A stretch of DNA of 32,499 nt from Thermoplasmatota archaeon (GTDB lineage: Archaea; Thermoplasmatota; Thermoplasmata; Thermoplasmatales; Thermoplasmataceae). Below, piece by piece: positions 16,821 through 23,513 of this stretch; positions within the stretch are counted from its first letter, which is position 1; each line of letters opens with the position of its first letter. The translations under genes were made by a program, and so were the position numbers. The stretch lies in NCBI GenBank assembly GCA_023484805.1, contig JAMDAM010000025.1:1-32499 (forward strand), written 5' to 3'. Under the pieces are notes generated by a model. The model was not told the origin of the DNA. It was given only the letters and a program-made list of their open reading frames with translations, and did not search any database.

Positions 16821-18278
16821 ATGTTTGAGGATAAATTCCAGAAAGTGAAGGAGGGGTTCACTTTCGATGATGTGCTGCTTATACCGTTCAAGGCTTTTGT
16901 GGAACCCAGGGACGTTGACGTTTCTTCCAGGCTGACAAGGAACATAAGGCTCCGCGTACCCATCCTCAGTTCGCCCATGGACACCGTGACCGAGGCTGAG
17001 ATGGCCATTGCGATGGCAAGGTATGGTGGCATGGGAGTCATACACAGGAACATGTCCACAAACGAGCAGATCCTCCTTGTAAGGCAGGTCAAGAGGGAGG
17101 AATCCATAATCATCAGGGATGTCCACACCGTTGATCCGGATACCCCGCTGGACGTCGTAAGGAGCATAATGAAGAACAAGCACATCGGAGGATTGCCGGT
17201 GGTGAGCGGGGAGAAGCTTGTCGGCATTGTGACAAAGAGGGATATAGAATTCGCTGACAAACATAAGAAGACAGTTTCTGACATAATGGTAAGCAAGGTT
17301 ATCTCCGCAGGTGATGACATAACTATTGAGCAGGCCACGGAGATTCTTTTCAAGAATCGCATAGAGAAGCTCCCCCTTGTTGACAAGAAGGGCAGGCTCG
17401 TCGGGCTGATCACTGCCAAGGACATATTCACCAGGGAAAAATTCCCGGACGCCACAAGGGACGAGGAGGGGAAACTCATGGTATCCGCCGCTGTCGGGCC
17501 GTTTGACATTGACAGGGCGATCAACCTGGAAAAGGAGGGTGTTGACATGATTGTGGTAGACACCGCCCATGCACATAACCAGAATGTCCTTGAAAGCGTG
17601 AAAAAGATGAGGAAGAACATCGGGGTCGATCTCGTGGTTGGCAACATAGCGACAAGATCAGCGGCAGAGGACCTTATAGCACTAGATGTTGACGGCCTCC
17701 GTGTGGGCATAGGCCCGGGATCAATATGCACAACCAGGATAATAGCCGGGATCGGCGTACCGCAGCTGACGGCTGTTTCCGAGGTCGCGGAATATGCGGA
17801 CGGACAGGGTGTCCCGGTCATCTCTGACGGCGGAATAAGGTACTCAGGAGATATAGTAAAGGCATTCGCCGCTGGAGCAAACTCCGTAATGCTTGGATCG
17901 CTTTTTGCCGGGACGGACGAGAGCCCTGGGGCGGAGATGATAATCAACGGGAGAAAATACAAGTCCTACAGGGGAATGGGATCCATCGGTGCAATACAGA
18001 AAGGTGCCTCCGACAGGTACGGGAAACTAGGGCAGAACAAGTTTGTGGCCGAAGGAGTTGAGGGTGCAGTTCCTTACAGGGGAAAGGTCCATGAGGTGCT
18101 GTTCCAGCTTGTCGGCGGCCTGAAATCCGGGATGGGATACTCCGGAGCGAAGGATATAGAGGAACTCAGGAAGAATTCCAGGTTTATCAGGATCACAACC
18201 AATGGTCTCAAGGAGAGTCATCCGCACGACATCAGGGTGCTTACGGAGCCTCCGAACTACCAGAACTATGAATTATGA
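16821..18278 (+). CDS. guaB: IMP dehydrogenase
   Basis: The enzyme oxidises IMP to XMP with NAD, the committed step to GMP. The 485-residue protein is full length. A TIM barrel is interrupted by two CBS domains (about residues 96-143 and 154-203), and the active-site loop GIGPGSICTTRI places the nucleophile at Cys303. VISDGGIRYSGD binds phosphate, and SDRYGKLG resembles the mobile flap. An AT-rich box near 16788-16800 precedes the ATG by about 25 bases. It stands alone between mqnA and the convergent UDG gene. Confidence 0.96.
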   Translation: MFEDKFQKVKEGFTFDDVLLIPFKAFVEPRDVDVSSRLTRNIRLRVPILSSPMDTVTEAEMAIAMARYGGMGVIHRNMSTNEQILLVRQVKREESIIIRDVHTVDPDTPLDVVRSIMKNKHIGGLPVVSGEKLVGIVTKRDIEFADKHKKTVSDIMVSKVISAGDDITIEQATEILFKNRIEKLPLVDKKGRLVGLITAKDIFTREKFPDATRDEEGKLMVSAAVGPFDIDRAINLEKEGVDMIVVDTAHAHNQNVLESVKKMRKNIGVDLVVGNIATRSAAEDLIALDVDGLRVGIGPGSICTTRIIAGIGVPQLTAVSEVAEYADGQGVPVISDGGIRYSGDIVKAFAAGANSVMLGSLFAGTDESPGAEMIINGRKYKSYRGMGSIGAIQKGASDRYGKLGQNKFVAEGVEGAVPYRGKVHEVLFQLVGGLKSGMGYSGAKDIEELRKNSRFIRITTNGLKESHPHDIRVLTEPPNYQNYEL

Positions 18279-18350
18279 TTTCCCGTTTCCCAGGGAGACA
18301 ATTCCCGATCCATGCATAAGTGTAAAATTTGAGGCACCTTTCCCCACCGA

Positions 18351-18968
18351 TCAGGAGACTACTTTCACGTCGTAGTTCCTGACTATGGCATCAAGTGGAT
18401 CGATTTCAACGTCCCTGGCCAGCTGGGATATGGTCTCGAAGTTCTCCCTGAATTTTACGCTTCTCTTGGGGTTCCTCAGTATGGCTGCGGGATGGAACTG
18501 CGGAACTATGAACGCCTTCTTGCAGTAGTAAATGGATCCTGATATTTCCGTAACCTTGCCGAAGTCGTTGTTCATTATTTCACCAAGGGCCCTGATTGCA
18601 GAATTTCCCATGGGAACAATCACCCTTGGTACGATGGCCTCTATTTCATCCCTGAGGTACGGGGAGCAGGCCCTGATCTCTGAATTCTTCGGTGTTTCGC
18701 CAACCTTCGGCCTGCACCTGACGGAGTTTGTAAGGTATACCCTCGCCTTCGGGATCAGGGATGCCTCAAGCGTTGCATCCAGCAGTTTTCCGCTCCTGCC
18801 TACAAACGGCTTTCCCATCTCATCTTCCTTCGCACCGGGTGCCTCGCCAATAATCATTATGGTTGATTGAGATCCACCGAATCCGCAGACCGGCTTCTTG
18901 CGTGAGAACTGCAGGTCGCACTTCTTGCAGTTCTTGATCTCGTTGCAGAGGTCGGGAAGGCTTCTCAT
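18351..18968 (-). CDS. Family 4 uracil-DNA glycosylase (Fe-S)
   Basis: This enzyme removes uracil from DNA and is typical of thermophiles and archaea. The 205-residue protein has motif 1 GEAPG (41-45), the GKPFVGRSGKLLD loop, TNSVRCRP, and the late HPAAILRN motif with His159. The cluster ligands should be Cys14, Cys17, Cys85 and Cys101. It lies 22 bases behind the EamA transporter gene on the same strand and may share its transcript. It converges on guaB with 72 bases between. Confidence 0.93.
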   Translation of the reverse strand: MRSLPDLCNEIKNCKKCDLQFSRKKPVCGFGGSQSTIMIIGEAPGAKEDEMGKPFVGRSGKLLDATLEASLIPKARVYLTNSVRCRPKVGETPKNSEIRACSPYLRDEIEAIVPRVIVPMGNSAIRALGEIMNNDFGKVTEISGSIYYCKKAFIVPQFHPAAILRNPKRSVKFRENFETISQLARDVEIDPLDAIVRNYDVKVVS

Positions 18969-18990
18969 TCATGGAAATAATCCGCCGATA

Positions 18991-19884
18991 TTATAGACTT
19001 ATTGCTTGTCCGGCCGGCTTTCCATTTCTCTGGCTCCGTGAAGTGAGATAAATACCTGCTGCCACGAGGGCAAAACCCCCATATGTGAACAGAGTATTGG
19101 TCTGGCCGAGGATGATAAAGCTGAAGAGGATGGAGAGGGCGGGCACCGTGAAGAAATATGAGGATATGGCAGGAACGGAATATTCCCGGTAAAGCTTAAG
19201 GTAGATGAAATAAGCCAGCCCGGTGCCCAGTACCCCTATATACAGGCTTATGAGCAGGAACTGCCATGTTAACCCTGAAAGGCTGAAGCTCTCCGTTGCA
19301 AAAGCCCATATCACGATGAATGGCAGGGCGTAAATATACTGGATGGCATTGACAGTGGCTGGATGGGTTGTGTGAATGTACTTCTTGTAGAAAATTGTGC
19401 CTCCTGCCCAGCTTACTGCCGACAGCACCAGAAGCACCAGCCCTATCCCCGGCCTGATTGAGAGCTGGTCAATGAATATGAGAACTATTCCAAGGAAACC
19501 GAGCACCGTTCCAGCTATTGTGAGTGAATTGATGCGGTCCGCAAGGAATATTGCGGAGAAAACTATGGAGAATATCGGGTATGTATAGACAAGTATGGAT
19601 GAGATCGACGCGCTTTCGGTGCTTTCCCCTATGAACCAGAGCCCCATGAAAAGTGTTATGTTAAGGGCTGAGAGTATTGCCAGCTTGACGTTTGTCATCA
19701 GGTCCCTTGGAAACTTCAGCCCTCCCTTTATCAGGAAAATGGAAAATATGGCCGCAAACAGAACCCTGAACAGGAGGAACATCAGTGGAGGCTCGTAAAC
19801 CAGGGCAAATTTAACCATGACATAGTTCAGTCCCCAGAATGAGGACATTGCAAGGAATCCCGCCACATCTGCCGACTTTGGCAC
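18991..19884 (-). CDS. EamA/DMT family transporter
   Basis: The 297-residue membrane protein has about ten hydrophobic segments arranged as two EamA halves, with the SSFWGLNYVMVK motif in the first helix and LGTGLAYFIYLKLYREY in the second half. DMT carriers export amino acids, nucleobases or other metabolites, and the substrate cannot be read from sequence. The start at 19884 is a GTG; an ATG at about 19848 (MSSFWGLNY) is an alternative. The C-terminus is short and basic. Confidence 0.88.
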   Translation of the reverse strand: MPKSADVAGFLAMSSFWGLNYVMVKFALVYEPPLMFLLFRVLFAAIFSIFLIKGGLKFPRDLMTNVKLAILSALNITLFMGLWFIGESTESASISSILVYTYPIFSIVFSAIFLADRINSLTIAGTVLGFLGIVLIFIDQLSIRPGIGLVLLVLSAVSWAGGTIFYKKYIHTTHPATVNAIQYIYALPFIVIWAFATESFSLSGLTWQFLLISLYIGVLGTGLAYFIYLKLYREYSVPAISSYFFTVPALSILFSFIILGQTNTLFTYGGFALVAAGIYLTSRSQRNGKPAGQAISL

Positions 19885-20231
19885 TCAACCTGATTCCCGG
19901 CCCCTATTTCAGAATTCCGTTATGGTTAGATAGCTGAGAGTGGACTCCCAGCTTCCAGAACCCGCCAGCGTAATGGCAGTTTGGGAATGATTATGGTAAA
20001 GCACGGTCAGGAAACACACGGCAATTCCATTTTCAGCCGATGAATTTCATATTTACTGGGCGTTATATTTGTAACCGGAAGCAACATGGCATTTTTCCTC
20101 CACAGAAAGGCCTGCACCACCGGTGCCCCATTTATAGCCGCGCAGCACATTTCAGCCCATGCCAGTTTCCATTATTAAGCAAAGATAGCTCGCCGCGAAT
20201 CAACACAATTTTAAATCCGTCAACATTAGTG
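19885..20231. other. Intergenic region between the EamA gene and polB
   Basis: This 347-base stretch lies between divergent genes. It contains the likely polB TATA box (ATTTTAAAT, about 20208-20216) 24 bases before the ATG at 20232. A small GC-rich inverted repeat (GCACC at 20114-20118, GGTGC at 20122-20126) is followed by an ATTTATAG box at about 20130. The polB frame stays open upstream to 20040, but the residues are unlike the protein family. I see no RNA gene or insertion sequence. Confidence 0.5.
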
Positions 20232-21647
20232 ATGCGATCACATTTGCTGTTTCAGGACAAGGCTTCCATTCTTGACTATTTCAACAAGCACGGGCTTCTG
20301 GTTTCACCCAAGGCACTTGACATAATACTCGCCAGGAGCCTGGGGGACATGATCCCGAGGTTGATATCTGAGGATATCGTAAGTGCTGGGTATGTTGACG
20401 AGAAGACTGTCAAGAGCATACTCATTGGGAAAACGAGCACACCATCCGAGAATTTTGAGGTTTACATCCCTGACGTAAGGGTCAGGAGTTCCGTGGATGA
20501 TTTCAGGAACCACTTTGTGAGCAAGTATACCAAGCTTAAGAAGATCATATCCACGTCCAGTTCCATGAGGGGGAGCACTGACATACGGTCCGTGAAGAAG
20601 ACATCCGGGGAGGTAAAATTTGTCGGGATGGTGTCAACAGTAGAGAAGACGAAGAACGGACACAAGAGGATCGTGGTCGAGGATCTTGAGGACAGCGTCA
20701 GCGTCATCCTGATGAAGAGCAAGAACCTTGCCGACGAGCTCATCCTGCAGGATGAGGTCATAGGAATAGTCGGGAACGTATCCACCGGACAGGGTGAGGC
20801 GGTGATATTTGCAAACGAGATCATCCGCCCGGACATACCTTTCAGGATGATTGATGAAACTTCCCGGGAACCGGTATACGTCGCCTCCATTTCCGACATT
20901 CACGTTGGGAGCAAGACTTTCCGGAGGGACGATTTCCGGAAGATGATATCCTGGATAAAGAGCTCAAGTGACGAGGCACAGAACCTCAAGTATCTCGTGC
21001 TGAGCGGAGACGTTGTCGACGGCATAGGGGTTTACCCGTCACAGGAGGATGATCTGGAAATAATGAACCCATTTGAGCAGTACGCCAAGCTGGGAGAATA
21101 CCTGTCCGAAATTCCGGAAGACATCACGGTGTTTGTGATGCCGGGAAACCATGACAGCGTGAGGCTTGCAGAACCCCAGCCGGTGTTTTCGCAGAAGATC
21201 GCGCAGTCACTGGGCAGGAACGTTACCCTGCTTCCAAACCCGTCCACCCTGCACCTGGAGGGAAAGAATGTCCTTGTATACCATGGAATGTCCCTTAACG
21301 ACATGGTTGAGCTTGTTCCCGGAGCCAATTTCGAAACCATAGGAAAGGCCATAGAGGAGATACTCAAGAGAAGGCACCTTGCCCCGAAATACGGAGGAAA
21401 AACCCCCCTGATTCCCAGCCCGGTGGATTACCATGTTATCGAGGAGGTACCGGATATCTTCATAACCGGACATGTGCACTCCCACGCGCTGGGAAACTAT
21501 CGCGGAGTAAGGTACGTGAATTCATCCACGTGGCAGTCCCAGACGGAGTACCAGAAAATGATGAACTTCAGCCCGAATCCTTCCAGGCTGACGATGTTTG
21601 ACCTGAATTCCAGGACCACAATAGTAAAGAAATTTGGCGTGGATTAG
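20232..21647 (+). CDS. polB: DNA polymerase D small subunit DP1 (3'-5' exonuclease)
   Basis: DP1 is the proofreading nuclease subunit of the archaeal replicative polymerase PolD. The 471-residue protein has an N-terminal helical domain, an OB-fold region (about residues 130-200, VKFVGMVSTVEKT) and a calcineurin-like phosphoesterase domain. Metal-site motifs are SDIHVGS (Asp222, His224), SGDVVDG (Asp260), PGNHDS (Asn306, His307) and GHVHSH (His414, His416), so the nuclease should be active. The ATG at 20232 is preferred over a GTG at 20229 and over far upstream starts, because a TATA box lies 24 bases before it. The large subunit DP2 is not in the window. It converges on a small helical protein with one base between the stops. 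Confidence 0.94.
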   Translation: MRSHLLFQDKASILDYFNKHGLLVSPKALDIILARSLGDMIPRLISEDIVSAGYVDEKTVKSILIGKTSTPSENFEVYIPDVRVRSSVDDFRNHFVSKYTKLKKIISTSSSMRGSTDIRSVKKTSGEVKFVGMVSTVEKTKNGHKRIVVEDLEDSVSVILMKSKNLADELILQDEVIGIVGNVSTGQGEAVIFANEIIRPDIPFRMIDETSREPVYVASISDIHVGSKTFRRDDFRKMISWIKSSSDEAQNLKYLVLSGDVVDGIGVYPSQEDDLEIMNPFEQYAKLGEYLSEIPEDITVFVMPGNHDSVRLAEPQPVFSQKIAQSLGRNVTLLPNPSTLHLEGKNVLVYHGMSLNDMVELVPGANFETIGKAIEEILKRRHLAPKYGGKTPLIPSPVDYHVIEEVPDIFITGHVHSHALGNYRGVRYVNSSTWQSQTEYQKMMNFSPNPSRLTMFDLNSRTTIVKKFGVD

Positions 21648-21648
21648 A

Positions 21649-21990
21649 TCAGAGGGTACGCTTGATGATTTCCTCTATCTCGCTCTGGAATGAACTGAGG
21701 AAATCCGTCATTGCCTCGTCCTTGATGGACTTTGGTGCAGTCGCAACACCTATCTTTGCCGTAACCTTTGCCATCTTCGCCATGGAGTCGTATTCCTTCA
21801 GCCTGGCTTCCATGTATTCCTTAAGGACTTCCATAATCTCAGTCCTGAGTCCCTCGCTTTCATTTATCTTCTTCTTGATGTATTCCTTGATGATGTCCTT
21901 CATTATTTCCCTAATGGCCTCAAAGTAAAGTTCCTCAGAGGGCATTGTGCTCATGAAGCGTTTTATGTACAGGTCCAGATTTTCCTTCAC
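21649..21990 (-). CDS. Small charged helical protein, unknown
   Basis: The 113-residue product is almost wholly predicted helix with heptad-like spacing. It is acidic and basic in turn (EAIREIMKDIIKEYIKKKI, then LKEYMEARLKEYDSM) and has one Ala/Gly/Val patch (VTAKIGVATAP) near residue 80. I know no family for it. It diverges from rpl41e across 147 bases and converges on polB. A structural or nucleic-acid-associated role is possible but not supported by any motif. Confidence 0.65.
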   Translation of the reverse strand: MKENLDLYIKRFMSTMPSEELYFEAIREIMKDIIKEYIKKKINESEGLRTEIMEVLKEYMEARLKEYDSMAKMAKVTAKIGVATAPKSIKDEAMTDFLSSFQSEIEEIIKRTL

Positions 21991-22044
21991 GTTTCAATTA
22001 GAAGGACAAGGTAAATAAACTTTGGCTGGACTTTGAAAAAATAG

Positions 22045-22054
22045 TTATAAATAA
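22045..22054 (+). promoter_or_regulatory. TATA box of the rpl41e-tRNA-Trp unit
   Basis: TTATAAATAA is a good box A. Transcription should begin near 22072-22078, leaving a leader of about 60 bases before the TTG start of rpl41e. I see no second promoter between rpl41e and the tRNA, because no bases lie between them. Confidence 0.6.
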
Positions 22055-22137
22055 TCATAGGCAATATGGAGACACGCTTTATCTCGTATGAAGCAAGACT
22101 GCATGAAATTCAAGTAATCTGGATTTGGGGTGAAATA

Positions 22138-22245
22138 TTGAAGAGAAGTTCAAGGGACTGGAAGAAACGCGGCAATATGCGTTGGAAATGGCGCAAGAAA
22201 AGAATTAGAAGATTAAAGAGAGCGAGAAAAGCAAACAAGATGTAA
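22138..22245 (+). CDS. rpl41e: Ribosomal protein L41e
   Basis: A 35-residue, very basic peptide runs from [12 protein letters not shown] to KRARKANKM, with the core [15 protein letters not shown] that marks L41e, the smallest ribosomal protein. It forms one helix at the subunit interface. The TTG at 22138 is chosen because a strong GGTGA ribosome site (22129-22133) lies four bases before it and the product has the usual archaeal length. The ATG at 22177 would drop the conserved first 13 residues. An ATG at 22066 is in frame but probably lies upstream of the transcription start. The gene is too short for most gene callers. Its stop codon (22243-22245) touches the first base of the tRNA. Confidence 0.88.
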   Translation: MKRSSRDWKKRGNMRWKWRKKRIRRLKRARKANKM

Positions 22246-22386
22246 GGGCGCATGGGGTAGTCAGGTATCCTAACGGGCTCCAGTCAGGGTGTGATTAGCT
22301 ATGGGTCAACTGATCTTATGATGAGTGACTGGAACTATGAACCGGGAAGAGACCCGTAGATCTGGGTTCAAATCCCAGTGCGCCCA
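22246..22386 (+). tRNA. tRNA-Trp (CCA) with a 68-nt intron
   Basis: The exons fold into a clean cloverleaf. The acceptor stem is GGGCGCA (22246-22252) with TGCGCCC (22379-22385) and discriminator A. The D arm is GGGT-AGTCAGGTA-TCCT, with three pairs. The anticodon stem is ACGGG (22273-22277) with CCCGT (22353-22357). The T arm is CTGGG-TTCAAAT-CCCAG. The anticodon loop reads C-T-CCA-G before the intron, giving tryptophan. The 3' CCA is not encoded. The intron interrupts positions 37/38, the classic archaeal site; placing it one base earlier gives the same mature tRNA. The splice bulges read AG|T and AG|A around a four-pair helix (32-35 with 22346-22349) that contains one C-A mismatch, a slightly relaxed bulge-helix-bulge. 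Confidence 0.96.
22284..22351 (+). ncRNA. tRNA-Trp intron carrying a box C/D 2'-O-methylation guide
   Basis: The guide element occupies 22291-22340: C box GTGATTA (22291-22297), a 12-nt spacer, D' box CTGA (22310-22313), 4 nt, C' box ATGATGA (22318-22324), a 12-nt spacer, and D box ATGA (22337-22340). A three-pair stem, GGT (22288-22290) with ACC (22341-22343), closes it. Spacer 1 pairs over nine bases with 22351-22359 and puts G22305, fifth from D', opposite position 39. Spacer 2 pairs over seven bases with 22279-22285 and puts G22332, fifth from D, opposite C34. Intron-encoded guides for the same two positions are known in tRNA-Trp of other Euryarchaeota. The terminal boxes are degenerate but compensate each other (C-box base 6 U with D-box base 1 A). 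Confidence 0.9.
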
Positions 22387-22409
22387 CTCTGTGCAAATAA
22401 CACTGCCAT

Positions 22410-22435
22410 GTTTTTCTGATTATTGTTTTTTCTTT
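22410..22435 (+). terminator. T-rich terminator of the rpl41e-tRNA-Trp unit
   Basis: Runs of five and six T (TTTTTC, then TTTTTTCTTT) begin about 25 bases after the tRNA end, as expected for archaeal oligo-T termination. There is no hairpin before it. Confidence 0.6.
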
Positions 22436-22436
22436 A

Positions 22437-22454
22437 ATGAGGCGGTTGCCTCAT
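22437..22454. repeat. Perfect 7-bp hairpin
   Basis: ATGAGGC and GCCTCAT are separated by GGTT. It follows the oligo-T run rather than preceding it, so it is not an ordinary terminator for the tRNA unit. It may serve the converging protease transcript, which runs towards it from 23437, or bind a protein. Confidence 0.5.
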
Positions 22455-22477
22455 CAATCTAAAGATCTTTACTCCAA

Positions 22478-22493
22478 AACGATAATTATCGTT
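22478..22493. promoter_or_regulatory. 16-bp perfect palindrome, possible operator
   Basis: AACGATAATTATCGTT is fully symmetric. A second palindrome, AAAGATCTTT, lies at 22461-22470. The region from 22387 to 22606 contains no gene that I can support. Symmetric sites of this length often bind dimeric repressors, but no regulator gene or clear target promoter is next to it. Confidence 0.35.
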
Positions 22494-22606
22494 GATTGTA
22501 TATCATTGCAACTGAGATGCCGCCATGTCTATACAAGTTGATCCATCACTGTATACCCCCTGTCAATTTCTTATAGAGTAGACTTCTGACGAAAGAAGGT
22601 GAACGC

Positions 22607-22705
22607 ATGCTGCTCCACGAAGAGTTGTCCTCAAGATCGCGAACGCATATCCAGACCAGACATGAGAGTTCGTATCTGGTTAAAACAATATACAAGATCA
22701 ACTAA
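22607..22705 (+). CDS. Possible 32-residue small protein
   Basis: An ATG at 22607 opens a 32-codon frame starting MLLHEELSSRSR and ending VKTIYKIN. It has a GGTGA ribosome site at 22599-22603 and an AT-rich stretch (TTTCTTATAGAG, about 22567-22578) about 30-40 bases upstream. I recognise no family. Its stop lies against the 3' end of the protease gene on the other strand. It could be a true small protein, a remnant of a longer gene, or chance. Confidence 0.25.
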   Translation: MLLHEELSSRSRTHIQTRHESSYLVKTIYKIN

Positions 22706-23211
22706 TCAGATATACTTATTTGACCTGTTTGCCCATTATAATGCAGATGCCAATTACTCATGGTCTCCCTTCCGATTAGACAGTGAAACGACTGGTTGGC
22801 TAGATCAACTTCTGTCGCTCTCAACATGTCATAACTTTTAAGGTTGGAGCCTGGAAAACTTAGAGATACAAAATAAACTGGTGATATTTTTGCCCCATTA
22901 GCTGTCAAATTGTTTGTCACTCCCTTCTTCTTTAGACCCAGATCAGAGGCGATCTTTTTATCTATGGCAAGACCTGATGCTCCGGTATCCACCAGGGCTT
23001 TGCAAAGAAATGGTTGGGGAGTTTGCACTCCCTGAGTCTGGAGTGTGGAAACAGTGAGCATGTCAGGAGATATCGCAACATTCAAAATTATGCCATTTTG
23101 TGCCAAAACTCCTGCTCCAAGTGAAGGATTCCATTGTAACTGTATCTTCTTAGGATCGCTAGGATCAGGAGCCGTTTTGAAGCCCATGGGAGAGAGTGTA
23201 AGTAACCCCAT
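22702..23211 (-). CDS. Retropepsin-like aspartic protease (clan AA, single domain)
   Basis: The 169-residue protein carries the active-site motif ALVDTGASG (Asp75-Thr-Gly-Ala-Ser79) followed by LAIDKKIASDLGL, and the matching late motif CLIGRETMSNW (144-154). This is the pattern of single-domain clan AA proteases that work as homodimers. There is no signal peptide or membrane segment, so it should be cytoplasmic. The ATG at 23211 is used; it lies one base after the stop of the DUF5678-like gene, so translation is probably coupled. A TTG at 23229 is in frame but inside that gene. Targets are unknown. Confidence 0.82.
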   Translation of the reverse strand: MGLLTLSPMGFKTAPDPSDPKKIQLQWNPSLGAGVLAQNGIILNVAISPDMLTVSTLQTQGVQTPQPFLCKALVDTGASGLAIDKKIASDLGLKKKGVTNNLTANGAKISPVYFVSLSFPGSNLKSYDMLRATEVDLANQSFHCLIGRETMSNWHLHYNGQTGQISISD

Positions 23212-23212
23212 T

Positions 23213-23437
23213 CTAAGCCACCGATGCAAGGAAATTCAATGGCTGTTGTTCTACCATCTGAATTATTAGCACATCTTCTACCCCAAAGAGCTCGAGAGCC
23301 CTTTTATGGGCATCCTGAAAATTAGAAAATGATCCATGTACATTTTTATCCTTAATTAGAATAAACATATTTGGGTATTCTTGCATAAATTTCTGCTTGT
23401 TTTCTTTATAAAATTCAAGGTCTTTTTCAAATGTCAT
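23213..23437 (-). CDS. DUF5678-like small protein paired with the protease
   Basis: The 74-residue protein has the pattern FYKENKQKFMQEYPNMFILIKD followed by FQDAHKRALELFG. It resembles the small DUF5678-type domain (start LxxYxxNxxxLxxxYxxxxVxIxxxxV, then a helix). From memory of that family, such domains are often encoded just upstream of retropepsin-like proteases in bacteria and archaea; that association could not be checked here. The gene ends one base before the protease start, so a shared transcript is near certain. It may be the substrate, inhibitor or adaptor of the protease. An AT-rich stretch (around 23445-23470) precedes it. Confidence 0.7.
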   Translation of the reverse strand: MTFEKDLEFYKENKQKFMQEYPNMFILIKDKNVHGSFSNFQDAHKRALELFGVEDVLIIQMVEQQPLNFLASVA

Positions 23438-23513
23438 AATAATATATTTCCATTCTATGTATATACTTTTGTTTCATCTTACATCCACGGATATAACTTT
23501 TGGAAACTTAACG

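Noticed and set aside
16811-17962. Long open frame of 383 residues on the minus strand
   Set aside because: It lies fully antisense to IMP dehydrogenase. It is rich in Ser, Thr and Leu, as expected from the complement of a real coding frame, and has no family features.
20114-20126. Small GC-rich inverted repeat upstream of polB
   Set aside because: Only five base pairs around a three-base loop; this is expected by chance and has no supporting context.
20040-20231. N-terminal extension of the PolD small subunit
   Set aside because: Open by chance. It passes through the TATA box at 20208-20216, and the residues are unlike DP1.
22066-22137. 24-codon extension of L41e from an ATG at 22066
   Set aside because: In frame, but the TATA box at 22045-22054 puts transcription start downstream of this ATG, and L41e is never this long. 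The GGTGA site favours the TTG at 22138.
22599-22841. 80-residue frame on the plus strand
   Set aside because: It overlaps the protease gene antisense and its composition is poor. The shorter frame at 22607 has better start signals.
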